Notes under the pieces: generated by a model | The model's database searches: none | What the model was told of the DNA's origin: nothing | Seen by the model: only the letters and a program-made list of their open reading frames with translations | In this document: one piece after another, positions 40,002 through 48,158 of the stretch | How positions within the stretch are numbered: the stretch's first letter is position 1 | Layout of the letters: each line of letters starts with the position of its first letter | NCBI GenBank assembly: GCA_026398695.1 | Contig: JAPLSJ010000045.1 | Location: forward strand, 1 to 50,691 | Direction of reading: 5' to 3' | Source of the DNA: Arenimonas sp. | GTDB taxonomy: Bacteria > Pseudomonadota > Gammaproteobacteria > Xanthomonadales > Xanthomonadaceae | DNA: 50,691 nt | Made by a program: the position numbers and the translations under genes

Positions 40002-42641
40002 TTGGATTTGATCGACCTGTGCAGGACACGAACCAGCCGCCTCATGGCCGCTGCACTGCCATTGATCTTCGTGCTGCTTTGCACCGGGCTGCCCGTGGCG
40101 TCCGCCGCGGAATACCGCATCGGACCCACGCCTGGCTGGGTGACCCGGCTGGAACTCGACACCGACGCGCCCACGCCGTCCGACCAGGTCAGCGGCGGCG
40201 TGTACTACCTGCTCAGCGACTCGCAGTACCTCGGCGCGCCGGGCGCGCCCACGTTCTACAGCCGCTACGCCACCCGCGCCACCCAGACCGAAGGCCTGGA
40301 GTCGGTGGCCCACATCACCATCGATTTCGACCCCACGTTCCAGGCGCTCACCCTGCACGCGGTGGACGTGGTGCGCGACGGCAAGCGCATCGGCCGGCTG
40401 GACACCACCCAGGTGCGGGTGATCCAGCGCGAGAGCGAGCGCGACCTGCGCATCTACGACGGCCGCAAGACCGCCACCCTGTTCCTGGACGACGTGCGCG
40501 TGGGCGACATCGTCGACTACGCCTACAGCGTGGTGGGCCGCAACCCCGCGTTCGGCGACGTGCACTTCGGCGGCGCGACGCTGCAGTGGGACGTGCCCGT
40601 GCGCCTGGACCACACCCGCACGCTGGTGCCGGCCGGCACGCCGCTGCAGGTGCTGTCGCTCAACGGCGCGCCCGAGCCCGTGCGCAGCCGCGTGGGCAAC
40701 TACGACCAGTACGTCTGGCTGCAGCGCCACGTCGTGGCGCTGGGCAACGAGGACGACGCACCGGCCTGGTTCAACCGCCATGCCGGCGTGGAATGGTCGC
40801 AGTACGCGGCGTGGAGCGACGTGGCCGGCTGGGCCCTGCCGCTGTACGCGCCGCCGGCGCAGCTGGGCGCGGCGCTGGACGCCGAGATCGCCCGCATCGC
40901 CGCCGAACACGCCACCCCGGCCGCGCGCACGGCCGCCGTGCTGCGCTTCGCCCAGTCGCAGGTGCGCTACCTGGCCGTGCAGGTGGGCGTGGGCTCGTTC
41001 CGCCCCAATCCGCCGCGCACCGTGCTTGAGCGGCGCTTCGGCGACTGCAAGGACAAGACGCTGCTGATGCTGTCCATGCTGCAGCGCCTGGGCGTGGACG
41101 CCCACGCCGCGCTGGTGAACACCGAGTCCGGCCAGAGCCTGCACGAACGGCTGCCGGCGCCCAACCTGTTCGACCACGTGCTGGTGCGCGTGCTGATCGA
41201 CGGCCAGGCCTACTGGCTCGACCCCACGCGCGAAACCCAGTTCGGCCAGCTCGACAAGGTGCACCAGCCCGACTACGGCCACGCCCTGGTGGTGGCCGCC
41301 GGCACCACCGCGCTGCTGCCCATGCGCTCGCCCGACCGCGCCGTGCCGCGCCGGCGCATCCACGTGGTGATCGACGCCAGCGCCGGCATGGACGCCGACG
41401 CGCGCATGACGGTCACCACCACGTCCACCGACCACGACGCGGAGGGCGCGCGCAGCCGGCTGGCGAGCAAGCCGATCGACCAGGTGTCGGAGGAATTCCG
41501 CAACTACTACGCCAACTACTACCCGCGCATCCGCCAGGACGGCCCGATGGCCGTCGACGACGACCGCGAGGCCAACCGCATCGTCACCCGCGAGTCCTAC
41601 GTCATCGAAGGGTTCTGGGACAAGGACGAGGCCACCGGCGAGCGCGAGGCGGTGGCGCATGCGGCCGACATGTTCGACGCGCTGCCGGGCCTGTCCACGC
41701 CCAACCGCCAGACGCCGCTGGCGCGCCCGCACCCGGTGGACTTCACGCTCACCACCGAACTCAAGCTGCACGACCCCTGGTCGCTGGATGAGTCCCGCGA
41801 GACGATCAGGCACCGGGCCTTCCGCTACGACCACCGCTCCGAACTCAAGGACGAAGGCCGCCGCATCGTCATGGTGGACCGCTACCGCAGCCTGGCCGAC
41901 CACGTGCAGCCCGACGAGCTGCCCGACTACATGGCCAAGCTCAAGCTCACCCGCGACAACCTGGGCCTGCAGGTGACGTGGCTGCCCGACGCCGGCGAAG
42001 CGGGCGGCGGCGGCTTCAACTGGACGCTGGCGCTGCTGGCGACGGTGCTGTTGCTGCTGTTCACGCTGTTCGCGCGGGCGATCTACCGCCACGACCCGGC
42101 CGGCCCCAGCGTGGCCCAGGACCCGGCGCTGGAAGGCATCCGCGGCTGGCTGGTGCTGCCCGCCATCGGCGTGTGCATCACGCCGCTGGTGATCGTGGTG
42201 GAGCTGCTGATGGGCCTGGACGGCTATGCGCTGGCCGAATGGAACGCGCTCGCCACGCCTGGCGGCGCCGGCTACCACGCGCTGTGGGTGCCGCTGCTGC
42301 TGTTCGAACTCACCTCCAGCCTCGCGCTGCTGGTGCTGTCGGTGCTGGTGCTGGTGATGTTCTTCCAGCGCCGCCGGCGCGCGCCGCTGCTGTACCTGGT
42401 GATGCTGGGCGGTTCGGCTGCCAGCGCGCTGGTGTCGCTGGGCGTGCTGTCGCTGATCCCCGGCGCCGTGTACGCCATCACCACGCAGGACTGGAAGGAC
42501 ATGGTGCGCGGCCTGGTGGCCGCGGCCATCTGGACACCGTACTTCCTGCTGTCTCGGCGCGTGCGCTCCACTTTCATCCGCGCCCGCGCCGCCGGCGCTG
42601 GCCCGCTTCCCATTCCCACTTCCCACCCTTCGAGGCAATGA
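40002..42641 (+). CDS. DUF3857-transglutaminase-like-DUF2569 membrane protein
   Basis: 879 residues from TTG 40002, chosen because RTRTSR then gives the signal peptide a basic start and GGGGACGGG precedes it; ATG 40044 is the alternative. Order: signal peptide (to ASAAEY), DUF3857 domain (to about 250), transglutaminase-like core with RRFGDCKDKTLLMLSML (Cys349) and FDHVLVRVLIDGQAYWLDPTRE carrying the His/Asp part of a triad, a third beta-rich part, one helix near 680, and a C-terminal four-helix DUF2569-like domain (IRGWLVLPAIGV to SRRVRSTFI). The stop overlaps the next start (ATGA). Substrate unknown; a periplasmic cysteine protease or crosslinking role is possible. Confidence 0.87.
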   Translation: MDLIDLCRTRTSRLMAAALPLIFVLLCTGLPVASAAEYRIGPTPGWVTRLELDTDAPTPSDQVSGGVYYLLSDSQYLGAPGAPTFYSRYATRATQTEGLESVAHITIDFDPTFQALTLHAVDVVRDGKRIGRLDTTQVRVIQRESERDLRIYDGRKTATLFLDDVRVGDIVDYAYSVVGRNPAFGDVHFGGATLQWDVPVRLDHTRTLVPAGTPLQVLSLNGAPEPVRSRVGNYDQYVWLQRHVVALGNEDDAPAWFNRHAGVEWSQYAAWSDVAGWALPLYAPPAQLGAALDAEIARIAAEHATPAARTAAVLRFAQSQVRYLAVQVGVGSFRPNPPRTVLERRFGDCKDKTLLMLSMLQRLGVDAHAALVNTESGQSLHERLPAPNLFDHVLVRVLIDGQAYWLDPTRETQFGQLDKVHQPDYGHALVVAAGTTALLPMRSPDRAVPRRRIHVVIDASAGMDADARMTVTTTSTDHDAEGARSRLASKPIDQVSEEFRNYYANYYPRIRQDGPMAVDDDREANRIVTRESYVIEGFWDKDEATGEREAVAHAADMFDALPGLSTPNRQTPLARPHPVDFTLTTELKLHDPWSLDESRETIRHRAFRYDHRSELKDEGRRIVMVDRYRSLADHVQPDELPDYMAKLKLTRDNLGLQVTWLPDAGEAGGGGFNWTLALLATVLLLLFTLFARAIYRHDPAGPSVAQDPALEGIRGWLVLPAIGVCITPLVIVVELLMGLDGYALAEWNALATPGGAGYHALWVPLLLFELTSSLALLVLSVLVLVMFFQRRRRAPLLYLVMLGGSAASALVSLGVLSLIPGAVYAITTQDWKDMVRGLVAAAIWTPYFLLSRRVRSTFIRARAAGAGPLPIPTSHPSRQ

Positions 42642-44206
42642 TGCGAACGACCCTGGCTCTGCTGGTTTCCACGGCCCTGGCGCTGGCCCACCCAAGCCAA
42701 AGCGCCGCGCAGGAAGACGGCACACCGCTCAACGAACGCACCAAGACCGAGCCGCGCAGTGCCGGGCGGCAAGACGCGCGCCCCGCCGTGGCGCCCGACC
42801 TGGTGGGCCTGGCCAAGCGCTCGGTCGCGCTGGCCCAAGCGGGCGACGACCTGCCCGAGGCCCGCCGCCTGATCGGCAACCTGCGAGCCGACGCACGCTT
42901 CGAAGACCAGCCGCAGGACTTCCGTTTCAGCGTGATTGGCGTGGCCGGCTACATCGAAATGCGGGACGGCGAGCCGGAGGCGGCACGCACGCTGTTCCGA
43001 CAGGCCCTGCAGATCCAGGACACCGACCCCGACCTGTGGTACTGGCTGTCGTGGGTCGAAGCCGCGCTGGCGCGGCATGACGACGCGGCACTGAGCCTGG
43101 CCGCGCTGTTCCGGCGGGCGCCGGAACAGATCGACAACCTCCCGGACGAACACATCTGGCGCCTGGTCAACGAACCCGAGGTTTCGGCAGCCGCACGCAC
43201 CGAGCTGCTGCAGGCGATCTTCGATTCGGGCTGGAAGCGCGAAGCGCTGGGAGGCGCCGGCAGGTTTCACTATGAGCTGGCGCTGGCGCGCGCCATCGAA
43301 GGCGACGTGACGGCGCAGCGCCGGATCGTACCCGGGGTGGACGACCCGACGGACATCGTGCGCATGCGCAGCGACAAGCGCTTCGACGCCGTGATCGACC
43401 GCGACGACCCGGCCCTGGCGCCGCGCGCCGCCGCCGAGCGCCGTGTGGCCCGGCTGCAGGCGCAGGTCCGGCGTGCGCCGGAACGGCTGGACATCGTGGC
43501 GGAACTGCAGTCGGCCCTGCTGGTGGCCGGCCGGTTCCAGGAAATGATCACCCTGGCCGATGACGTGCAGTCGGCGATCGACGCCGCGCCCGACGGCAAG
43601 CCGCCGTACGAGGACATGGACCCCCTGCCCTGGGTGCAGAACCTGCACGCCAAGGCGCTGGAGGCGCTGGGCCGTTTCGACGAATCGCTCGCCCTGCTCG
43701 AGGCCGCCAGCCGGCTGGAAGAGAAAGGCGTTCCCAATGTCAGCCAGGCGCTGAACCTGGCGCAGATGTACGCCAGCCTGGGCCGGGCGGACGACGCGCT
43801 GGCCGCCGCGGACAGGGCCGGCAACGACATGAGTGGCTACGGCCGGATGGTGAAGGCCTCGGCGGAGCAGCGCGCCCACCTGCTCAAGGGCGAGCTGGAC
43901 GCCGCCGCCAAGGCACTGGATTACCTGCGCGAGAACCGGTCCATTTCGGAGGCGATCTTCCTGTCCGCGCTGGTGGACGCAGGCGACCTGGACGCGGCCG
44001 CCGCGGTGCTGGTGGCACAACTGGCGTCGCCGGAACACCGTGCGCAGGCGCTGTTCGAGATGCAGACGTTCAACTCTTTCCCGACCCTGCCGGGCGAGGT
44101 CGCTGCCACGGCGAACTGGAAAGCCCTGATCGCCAGGCCCGACGTCCAGGCCGCGGCGGCGAAGGTCGGGCGTATCGCCAAAGTCGACCTGTACCGCTGG
44201 GAGTGA
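42638..44206 (+). CDS. Secreted TPR-like repeat protein
   Basis: 522 residues with a signal peptide ending QSAAQ (about 25). The rest is helical with TPR-like units, for example EPEAARTLFRQALQIQDTDPDLWYWLSW and LHAKALEALGRFDESLALLE and QMYASLGRADDALAAADR. Such domains bind protein partners; here the partner is likely the transglutaminase-like membrane protein, since the start overlaps that gene's stop by 4 bases. Two ATG codons in a row are present at the start. No enzymatic motif is seen. Confidence 0.82.
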   Translation: MMRTTLALLVSTALALAHPSQSAAQEDGTPLNERTKTEPRSAGRQDARPAVAPDLVGLAKRSVALAQAGDDLPEARRLIGNLRADARFEDQPQDFRFSVIGVAGYIEMRDGEPEAARTLFRQALQIQDTDPDLWYWLSWVEAALARHDDAALSLAALFRRAPEQIDNLPDEHIWRLVNEPEVSAAARTELLQAIFDSGWKREALGGAGRFHYELALARAIEGDVTAQRRIVPGVDDPTDIVRMRSDKRFDAVIDRDDPALAPRAAAERRVARLQAQVRRAPERLDIVAELQSALLVAGRFQEMITLADDVQSAIDAAPDGKPPYEDMDPLPWVQNLHAKALEALGRFDESLALLEAASRLEEKGVPNVSQALNLAQMYASLGRADDALAAADRAGNDMSGYGRMVKASAEQRAHLLKGELDAAAKALDYLRENRSISEAIFLSALVDAGDLDAAAAVLVAQLASPEHRAQALFEMQTFNSFPTLPGEVAATANWKALIARPDVQAAAAKVGRIAKVDLYRWE

Positions 44207-44228
44207 GGCCGGCGCACCGCCTGGCCGG

Positions 44229-44234
44229 TATCAT
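44229..44234 (+). promoter_or_regulatory. -10 box for the DUF3297 gene
   Basis: TATCAT (five of six) lies 27 bases before ATG 44262; CGAAGGAAC is the ribosome site within the short leader. No clear -35 box. Confidence 0.4.
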
Positions 44235-44261
44235 GGCGGCCACTTTCCGAAGGAACCCGCC

Positions 44262-44513
44262 ATGAGCACCACGCCTCCCGACCGTCTTTCCGTCAACCCG
44301 CGCAGCCCGTTCTACGACGGTGAAGTGCTCGAGCGCGGCATCGGCGTGCGCTTCAAGGGCATCGAGCGCAACAACGTCGAGGAATACTGCATCTCCGAAA
44401 ACTGGGTGCGCCTGCCGATCGGCAAGTCGCTCGACCGCCACGGCAATGCCATGACGGTCAAGACCAGCGGCGAAGTGGAAGTGTGGTTCCTGGACGCCAC
44501 GCCGGCCGAGTGA
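44262..44513 (+). CDS. DUF3297 family protein
   Basis: 83 residues: the short conserved protein that begins DRLSVNPRSPFYDGEVLERG and contains IGVRFKGIERNNVEEYCISE and GNAMTVKTSGEVEVW. It matches the DUF3297 family, glutathione-peroxidase-sized neighbours aside; no function is known to me. It is predicted cytoplasmic and all beta. Its own -10 and ribosome site suggest it is transcribed alone. Confidence 0.85.
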   Translation: MSTTPPDRLSVNPRSPFYDGEVLERGIGVRFKGIERNNVEEYCISENWVRLPIGKSLDRHGNAMTVKTSGEVEVWFLDATPAE

Positions 44514-44546
44514 CAGCGATTCGTCGGTCGCGGCCGCCCGCGCGGG

Positions 44547-45437
44547 TCACTCCCTCCTGGCACGCTTCCGGCGCTTGTCGAGCGCGGCGTTTGTATTGCC
44601 CAGGTCGTCGTTTCGGTCGCGCTTGAGCCTGGGTTTGGCGAACTGGGGGCAATCCTCCAGTACCTGCCGGATCTGCTGCGGGGTGGGGCTTGCGGGGACG
44701 CGCTGGCGCAGGCTGAGGTTGATCCAGCGGGCCAGGCCTTCCATCATCACTTCGACATGGATGCCGCTGGGAGCGCGCTGGGTCTGGCAGTCGAGGTACA
44801 TCGTGCGGGTGGCGCCGTCGATCCGCACTTCGTAGCGGATCGCCAGGCCCAGGCGGCGGCCGACGCCGGCATCGCGTACGCGCGCCGAGACGCGCATTTC
44901 GATGCCCCACTCCCGCCGGTAGCACGAAAGCAGGTTCTCGACCACGAGCTGCTCGGAGTTGTTGTGGCTGGTTCCGGCAACCACGTTGGCCGGTCCGTCC
45001 TGGCCACGCATGCTGTGGGCGATGAGGTGGCACCACTCGTAGCTTCCCTGCAGTCCCAGCGCATGGGCGTAGGTCGTGGCTGACACCGGCGGAACCAGAT
45101 GGGGAAAGCGAAGCGCCATGTCCGCCGTCATGCCCTGGTTTGGCGTGCGCCGGGTGGTCGCGCGGTCCGGGGGCAGCGGCACCCACGGCGAGGGCGCCAC
45201 TTCGCCCGGTACCGTTGTCGCGAACAGCGCCTTCATGTCCGGAAGCTGGGACCGCGTGTATCGGTCCCCGCGCCATTCGATCCGTCCATACCATGGCGAT
45301 GACGTGGTCTGCGCGGTCGCCACGTACCTGCCCAACCTGGACACGATGGTGTGGTGGCCGCCGCGCAGGTCGCGCACATGGATCGTGTTGCCGTGGGCGC
45401 GGCGGTAGAACGTCAGGCCATCGAGCGGCTCGGCCAT
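44547..45437 (-). CDS. Putative HNH / beta-beta-alpha-Me type nuclease with basic C-terminal tail
   Basis: 296 residues. The middle motif YEWCHLIAHSMRGQ (133-146), followed by ANVVAGTSHNNSEQLVVENLL (150-170), has the His, Asn and Glu spacing of DNA/RNA non-specific or HNH-like endonucleases, many of which are toxin domains. His137 is the likely base; Asn159 or Asn160 may hold the metal. The last 30 residues are strongly basic (KPRLKRDRN, then DKRRKRARRE), which could bind nucleic acid or act as a nuclear localisation signal. No signal peptide. It is the last gene of a six-gene operon with DUF2589-type proteins, 12 bases from the one before. No immunity gene is recognisable. Confidence 0.65.
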   Translation of the reverse strand: MAEPLDGLTFYRRAHGNTIHVRDLRGGHHTIVSRLGRYVATAQTTSSPWYGRIEWRGDRYTRSQLPDMKALFATTVPGEVAPSPWVPLPPDRATTRRTPNQGMTADMALRFPHLVPPVSATTYAHALGLQGSYEWCHLIAHSMRGQDGPANVVAGTSHNNSEQLVVENLLSCYRREWGIEMRVSARVRDAGVGRRLGLAIRYEVRIDGATRTMYLDCQTQRAPSGIHVEVMMEGLARWINLSLRQRVPASPTPQQIRQVLEDCPQFAKPRLKRDRNDDLGNTNAALDKRRKRARRE

Positions 45438-45449
45438 GGCCGTGGCGCC

Positions 45450-46010
45450 TCAGTTTCCGGAGCCGGCCGGTATGGGCGAGATCGTGGACGCGATGATGCC
45501 CATCATCTGGCTCATGCCTTCGGTGGCCGGCTGTTGGTCGGCCTGCACGTGGAAGGTGTACTTGCCGCTGTAGTCGGTGCTGCGGGTGTTGTTGACCGTC
45601 GTGGTGACGTTGCCGGTGACCGAAAACGCGCCGAAGCCGTAGTTGGCTCCCACCGTGGCGTTGACGCCGACGGTGCTGCTGCTGGCCTGGTCGATGCTGG
45701 CGGTGAAGTCGATGGTGACGTTGTCCACCAGCAGCGACGGGATGGTGACGATACCGATCAAGGGCACCGTCACCTTTATCTTCTGCGACTTGACCTGCTT
45801 GGTGTTCGGGTCGGTGTAGGGCCGGGTGAGGTCGAACTCGATGAGGTTCAGGTCGCCGCTCTTCCCGTCCTTGTAGGCCATCTGGAAGATGAATTCCTGC
45901 ATATTCTGCGCCAGGGCGATGTTGGCCCGCGCCGCCGCGAGCAACGGGGTGGAGACCAGGAAATCGATCGGGATGCCCTTGAGCGCGCTGTAGACGTTGG
46001 TGTCTGACAT
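45450..46010 (-). CDS. DUF2589-type protein
   Basis: 186 residues that I place in the DUF2589 family from its layout: an N-terminal helical start (LKGIPIDFLVSTPLLAAARANI), a core with VPLIGIVTIPSLLVDNVTIDF, and a C-terminal YTFHVQADQQPATEGMSQMM. The middle is beta-rich with Thr/Ser/Val repeats. The family has no established role; it appears in operons of several DUF2589 copies. AGGAAAC precedes the start, and the operon's tiny membrane protein ends 26 bases before it. No signal peptide or membrane segment. Confidence 0.75.
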   Translation of the reverse strand: MSDTNVYSALKGIPIDFLVSTPLLAAARANIALAQNMQEFIFQMAYKDGKSGDLNLIEFDLTRPYTDPNTKQVKSQKIKVTVPLIGIVTIPSLLVDNVTIDFTASIDQASSSTVGVNATVGANYGFGAFSVTGNVTTTVNNTRSTDYSGKYTFHVQADQQPATEGMSQMMGIIASTISPIPAGSGN

Positions 46011-46036
46011 GGTGGTTTCCTAGGTTGTCGGAGGGG

Positions 46037-46228
46037 TCAGTGCAGCGGTGATCGCCACGCCAGCCACGCCACCGCGAGGGTGAGCAGTGCGAGCCAGGCG
46101 ATGGCCACCAGCCCGATCCAGGGCTGGGCGTTCCAGAACCGGTCGCGCCAGGTCAGGCGCACCGGACCGAGCGCGGTGCGCAGGCGCGCCGCATCGTCCG
46201 GCGACAGCGTGGCGCGCACCCGGGTCAC
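46037..46228 (-). CDS. Tiny single-pass membrane protein of the DUF2589 operon
   Basis: 63 residues, starting at GTG 46228, which overlaps the stop of the previous gene (GTGA at 46225-46228). The N-terminal half is charged (VRATLSPDDAARLRTALG); the C-terminal half is one hydrophobic helix (WIGLVAIAWLALLTLAVAWL) with a short WRSPLH end. Longer in-frame extensions to 46441 lie inside the previous gene and are Arg/Pro-rich noise. Size and position suggest a membrane anchor, holin-like or lysis/immunity-like part; nothing more can be said. Confidence 0.6.
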   Translation of the reverse strand: MTRVRATLSPDDAARLRTALGPVRLTWRDRFWNAQPWIGLVAIAWLALLTLAVAWLAWRSPLH

Positions 46229-46701
46229 GACGGGCGACCCCGCGGGCGGACGCGACCCGCTGTCGCGAAGCTGTCCTGCAGCCGGCGCAGCCCCTCGGGC
46301 GCGGCGGCGCGACGCACGGTCATCTCGATGCGGACCGTGAGCGGCGAGCCGCGCCGCGACGGTGGCAGAACCCTGCCCTGCAGGGCGTGGCCGCCCGCGG
46401 CGGAGTCGCCCGCACCGCGGACGACGCGCTCGAGCGACCATGTCCAGCGCACCAGGCCGCGACCCAGCGAGAGCTGGGTGGGCGGCAGCAGCAGCGCCGC
46501 CGGCACCTGGAACACCATCGCCTGGCCGCCACGCGGCGTGGGCAGGGCCAGTTCGAACATCACAGGCGCCAGGGCCCGGCCACCCCGCAGCCAGCGGAAC
46601 CTGTGCCGCAGGCTGTCGAGCGTGGCCAGCGACAGTCGGCGCTGAGCCGTCAGCACCGCCAGCACGGGTGCGATCAGTGACTGGACGAAGGAAAGTCCCA
46701 T
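46225..46701 (-). CDS. Basic protein of the DUF2589 operon
   Basis: 158 residues beginning GLSFVQSLIAPVLAVLTAQ, with a beta-rich core (MFELALPTPRGGQAMVFQVP, LVRWTWSLERVV) and a very Arg-rich C terminus (TVRRAAAPEGLRRLQDSF to RPRGRPS). The shape (helical start, then VPAALLLPP-type strand) is reminiscent of a shortened DUF2589 domain, but I cannot confirm the family. It sits 7 bases after the upstream DUF2589 gene, and its stop overlaps the tiny membrane protein start. Confidence 0.6.
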   Translation of the reverse strand: MGLSFVQSLIAPVLAVLTAQRRLSLATLDSLRHRFRWLRGGRALAPVMFELALPTPRGGQAMVFQVPAALLLPPTQLSLGRGLVRWTWSLERVVRGAGDSAAGGHALQGRVLPPSRRGSPLTVRIEMTVRRAAAPEGLRRLQDSFATAGRVRPRGRPS

Positions 46702-46708
46702 GGCGGCG

Positions 46709-47164
46709 TCAGAAGTGCTTGAGCAGCTGGTCGTTGATCCGCGCCATGCCTTCGGGCGGGTCGCCGTTCTTGAACGTCACGCTGAGCGTGCCCAGGCAGG
46801 CATGCTGCGCGGGCAGCGACGCGCCCAGGACCAGGGACAGCCGCTTGCCCTCGCCGTCGGCACCGTCGTGGAGGCCGTCGATCAGGCAGGGAAGCGACAG
46901 GCTGAGGCTGTCGATCACGGTGGACTGGTGCGGCACGAGGCTGGCCAGCGGCACGTCGTGCACGCCCTCGGACTCTTCGCCGTCGTGGACCACGGTGCGC
47001 GGCAGCACCAGCGGCATGGACAGCGGCTCCATTGCGCCGGCCTGCCTGCGCGACGGCTTGAACAGGTGGCCCAGGTCATGATGGTGGGCACCCACCGCCT
47101 TCTGCGTGGACATCACGGCATCCGCCACGGCACGCAGCAGGTCGTCGAGCATGAAGTCCTGCAT
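46709..47164 (-). CDS. DUF2589-type protein
   Basis: 151 residues starting MQDFMLDDLLRAVADAVMS, a helical opening typical of DUF2589 proteins, then a beta-rich part with MPLVLPRTVV, VPLASLVPHQSTVIDSLSLSL and LGTLSVTFKNGDPPEGMARI. The last stretch matches the 'PPEG...L' ending also seen in the second DUF2589 copy (45450-46010). A His triplet (VGAHHHDLGH) may bind metal. Unknown function. It starts 6 bases after the stop of the zinc-ribbon gene. Confidence 0.75.
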   Translation of the reverse strand: MQDFMLDDLLRAVADAVMSTQKAVGAHHHDLGHLFKPSRRQAGAMEPLSMPLVLPRTVVHDGEESEGVHDVPLASLVPHQSTVIDSLSLSLPCLIDGLHDGADGEGKRLSLVLGASLPAQHACLGTLSVTFKNGDPPEGMARINDQLLKHF

Positions 47165-47170
47165 GGCGGT

Positions 47171-47446
47171 TCAGCCTCGGGCCGCGGCGTTGGCGCCGTC
47201 GCGCACGGTGCGCAGCCGTTCCAGGCCGTCGCTCACCTTTCGCAGTACGTCCGCGCTGTTGTCGAGGTTGACGTCGAACCTCGCGCCGCAGCCGCTGCAC
47301 CAGACGGGACGCGCCGCCAGCAGGGACGGCAGCGAGAGTCCGATGCCGGCACCGCAGTCGGGGCAGTCCATGCTCATCTGGACCGGGGCGGAATGTGCCG
47401 TGGCGAAGTCATCGACCGCTTCGGCACGACGCAGGACGGATTTCAT
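47171..47446 (-). CDS. Zinc-ribbon protein, first gene of the DUF2589 operon
   Basis: 91 residues. Two Cys pairs, CPDC (28-31) and CSGC (50-53), form a zinc ribbon; the C-terminal 35 residues are helical (NSADVLRKVSDGLERLRTVRD). Such ribbons bind nucleic acid or protein. I use ATG 47446 (a GTG sits one codon earlier), with GAAGG upstream. As the promoter-proximal gene of the operon it could be structural or regulatory. Confidence 0.75.
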   Translation of the reverse strand: MKSVLRRAEAVDDFATAHSAPVQMSMDCPDCGAGIGLSLPSLLAARPVWCSGCGARFDVNLDNSADVLRKVSDGLERLRTVRDGANAAARG

Positions 47447-47491
47447 CACGTGGCCTTCGCGCCAGGGCGGCGCGGCAATCTGGTGTGACCG

Positions 47492-47520
47492 AGGTTAGGT
47501 CGCCGGGCCGTATACGACAA
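47492..47520 (-). promoter_or_regulatory. Promoter of the DUF2589 operon with overlapping palindrome
   Basis: On the minus strand TTGTCG (47515-47520), 17 bases, then TAACCT (47492-47497). The palindrome CGTATACG (47509-47516) overlaps the -35 box, in a good place for a repressor; the divergent XRE gene at 47704 is the obvious candidate. The leader is about 40 bases. Confidence 0.5.
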
Positions 47521-47636
47521 CGTGGTTCCGGCGCACCGGACGCCGCCGCGGGCTACAGCAGCGCTGACGGCGAGGGCGTCGGGGCTGGGCTTGAAAGGAC
47601 ATGTACAGCGCCGCTGGACAAGATGCGCTGCCGCGG

Positions 47637-47664
47637 TTGATAGCGTGGCGCCCGTTCGCATGAT
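47637..47664 (+). promoter_or_regulatory. Candidate promoter of the XRE regulator gene
   Basis: TTGATA (47637-47642), 16 bases, then CATGAT (47659-47664), about 40 bases before ATG 47704. Both boxes match four or five of six positions. The rest of the 257-base divergent gap holds a TTGAAA at 47591 without a partner -10. Confidence 0.4.
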
Positions 47665-47703
47665 TCAACCGTGGTCCGCACACGCCGCAGGGGGCGCCGT
47701 GAA

Positions 47704-48117
47704 ATGAATGAGCCAGGCAACCGGATACGACAGGCGCGCCGGCATGGGCGCATGTCGCAGCAGGCATTGGGCGAACGCGTCGGCGTGCACCGCAGCGCCG
47801 TGGCGCAATGGGAACAGGCGGGCGGTTCACACCCGACGATGGAGAACCTTGGCCGGATCGCCATCAGCACGGGCGTGAGTTTCGAATGGCTGGCCACGGG
47901 ACGCGGCCGCATGGAGTTCGTTTCCGACCTGGTGCCGGGCGACGGGGCGGCGGCGGCGGTGATCGAATTCAGCGCGCACTGCGAGACCGAAGCCCGCGGG
48001 CTGACGGCCATGCGCCGGATGGAGTTCACCACGCTGATGGCGGTGGTGGAGCTGATGGAGTCACTGGCCGACAAGCGCGTGCCCCGGATGAGCCGCCGGG
48101 CGCCATACTCGCGCTGA
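47704..48117 (+). CDS. XRE-family transcriptional regulator
   Basis: 137 residues. A Cro/CI-type helix-turn-helix fills residues 5-65 (GNRIRQARRHGRMSQQALGE, RVGVHRSAVAQWEQAGGSHP), followed by FEWLATGRGRME and a helical C-terminal part that probably dimerises. ATG 47704 starts directly at the domain. It is divergent from the zinc-ribbon/DUF2589/nuclease operon and likely represses that operon, itself, or both. There is no peptidase or cofactor domain, so induction would need another factor. Confidence 0.9.
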   Translation: MNEPGNRIRQARRHGRMSQQALGERVGVHRSAVAQWEQAGGSHPTMENLGRIAISTGVSFEWLATGRGRMEFVSDLVPGDGAAAAVIEFSAHCETEARGLTAMRRMEFTTLMAVVELMESLADKRVPRMSRRAPYSR

Positions 48118-48120
48118 GCC

Positions 48121-48145
48121 GGCCCGCCGCCTTCCGCGGCGGGCC
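48121..48145. terminator. GC hairpin between convergent XRE and DUF3309 genes
   Basis: GGCCCGCCGC and GCGGCGGGCC flank a CTTCC loop, 4 bases after the XRE stop. No T tract on either strand, so intrinsic termination is uncertain. Confidence 0.5.
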
Positions 48146-48158
48146 ATGTTGCAGGGCG

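Noticed and set aside
39744..42725. 993-residue open frame on the minus strand
   Set aside because: Shadow of the DUF3857/transglutaminase gene; very rich in His, Arg, Gly and Gln with no recognisable fold.
46037..47171. Toxin-antitoxin reading of the small genes in the DUF2589 operon
   Set aside because: Six genes with DUF2589-type proteins and a zinc ribbon do not fit a two-gene toxin-antitoxin layout; no antitoxin motif apart from the divergent XRE gene.
44547..48117. Prophage or phage tail remnant
   Set aside because: The XRE regulator and small operon genes suggested it, but no integrase, capsid, terminase, tail or attachment site is present.
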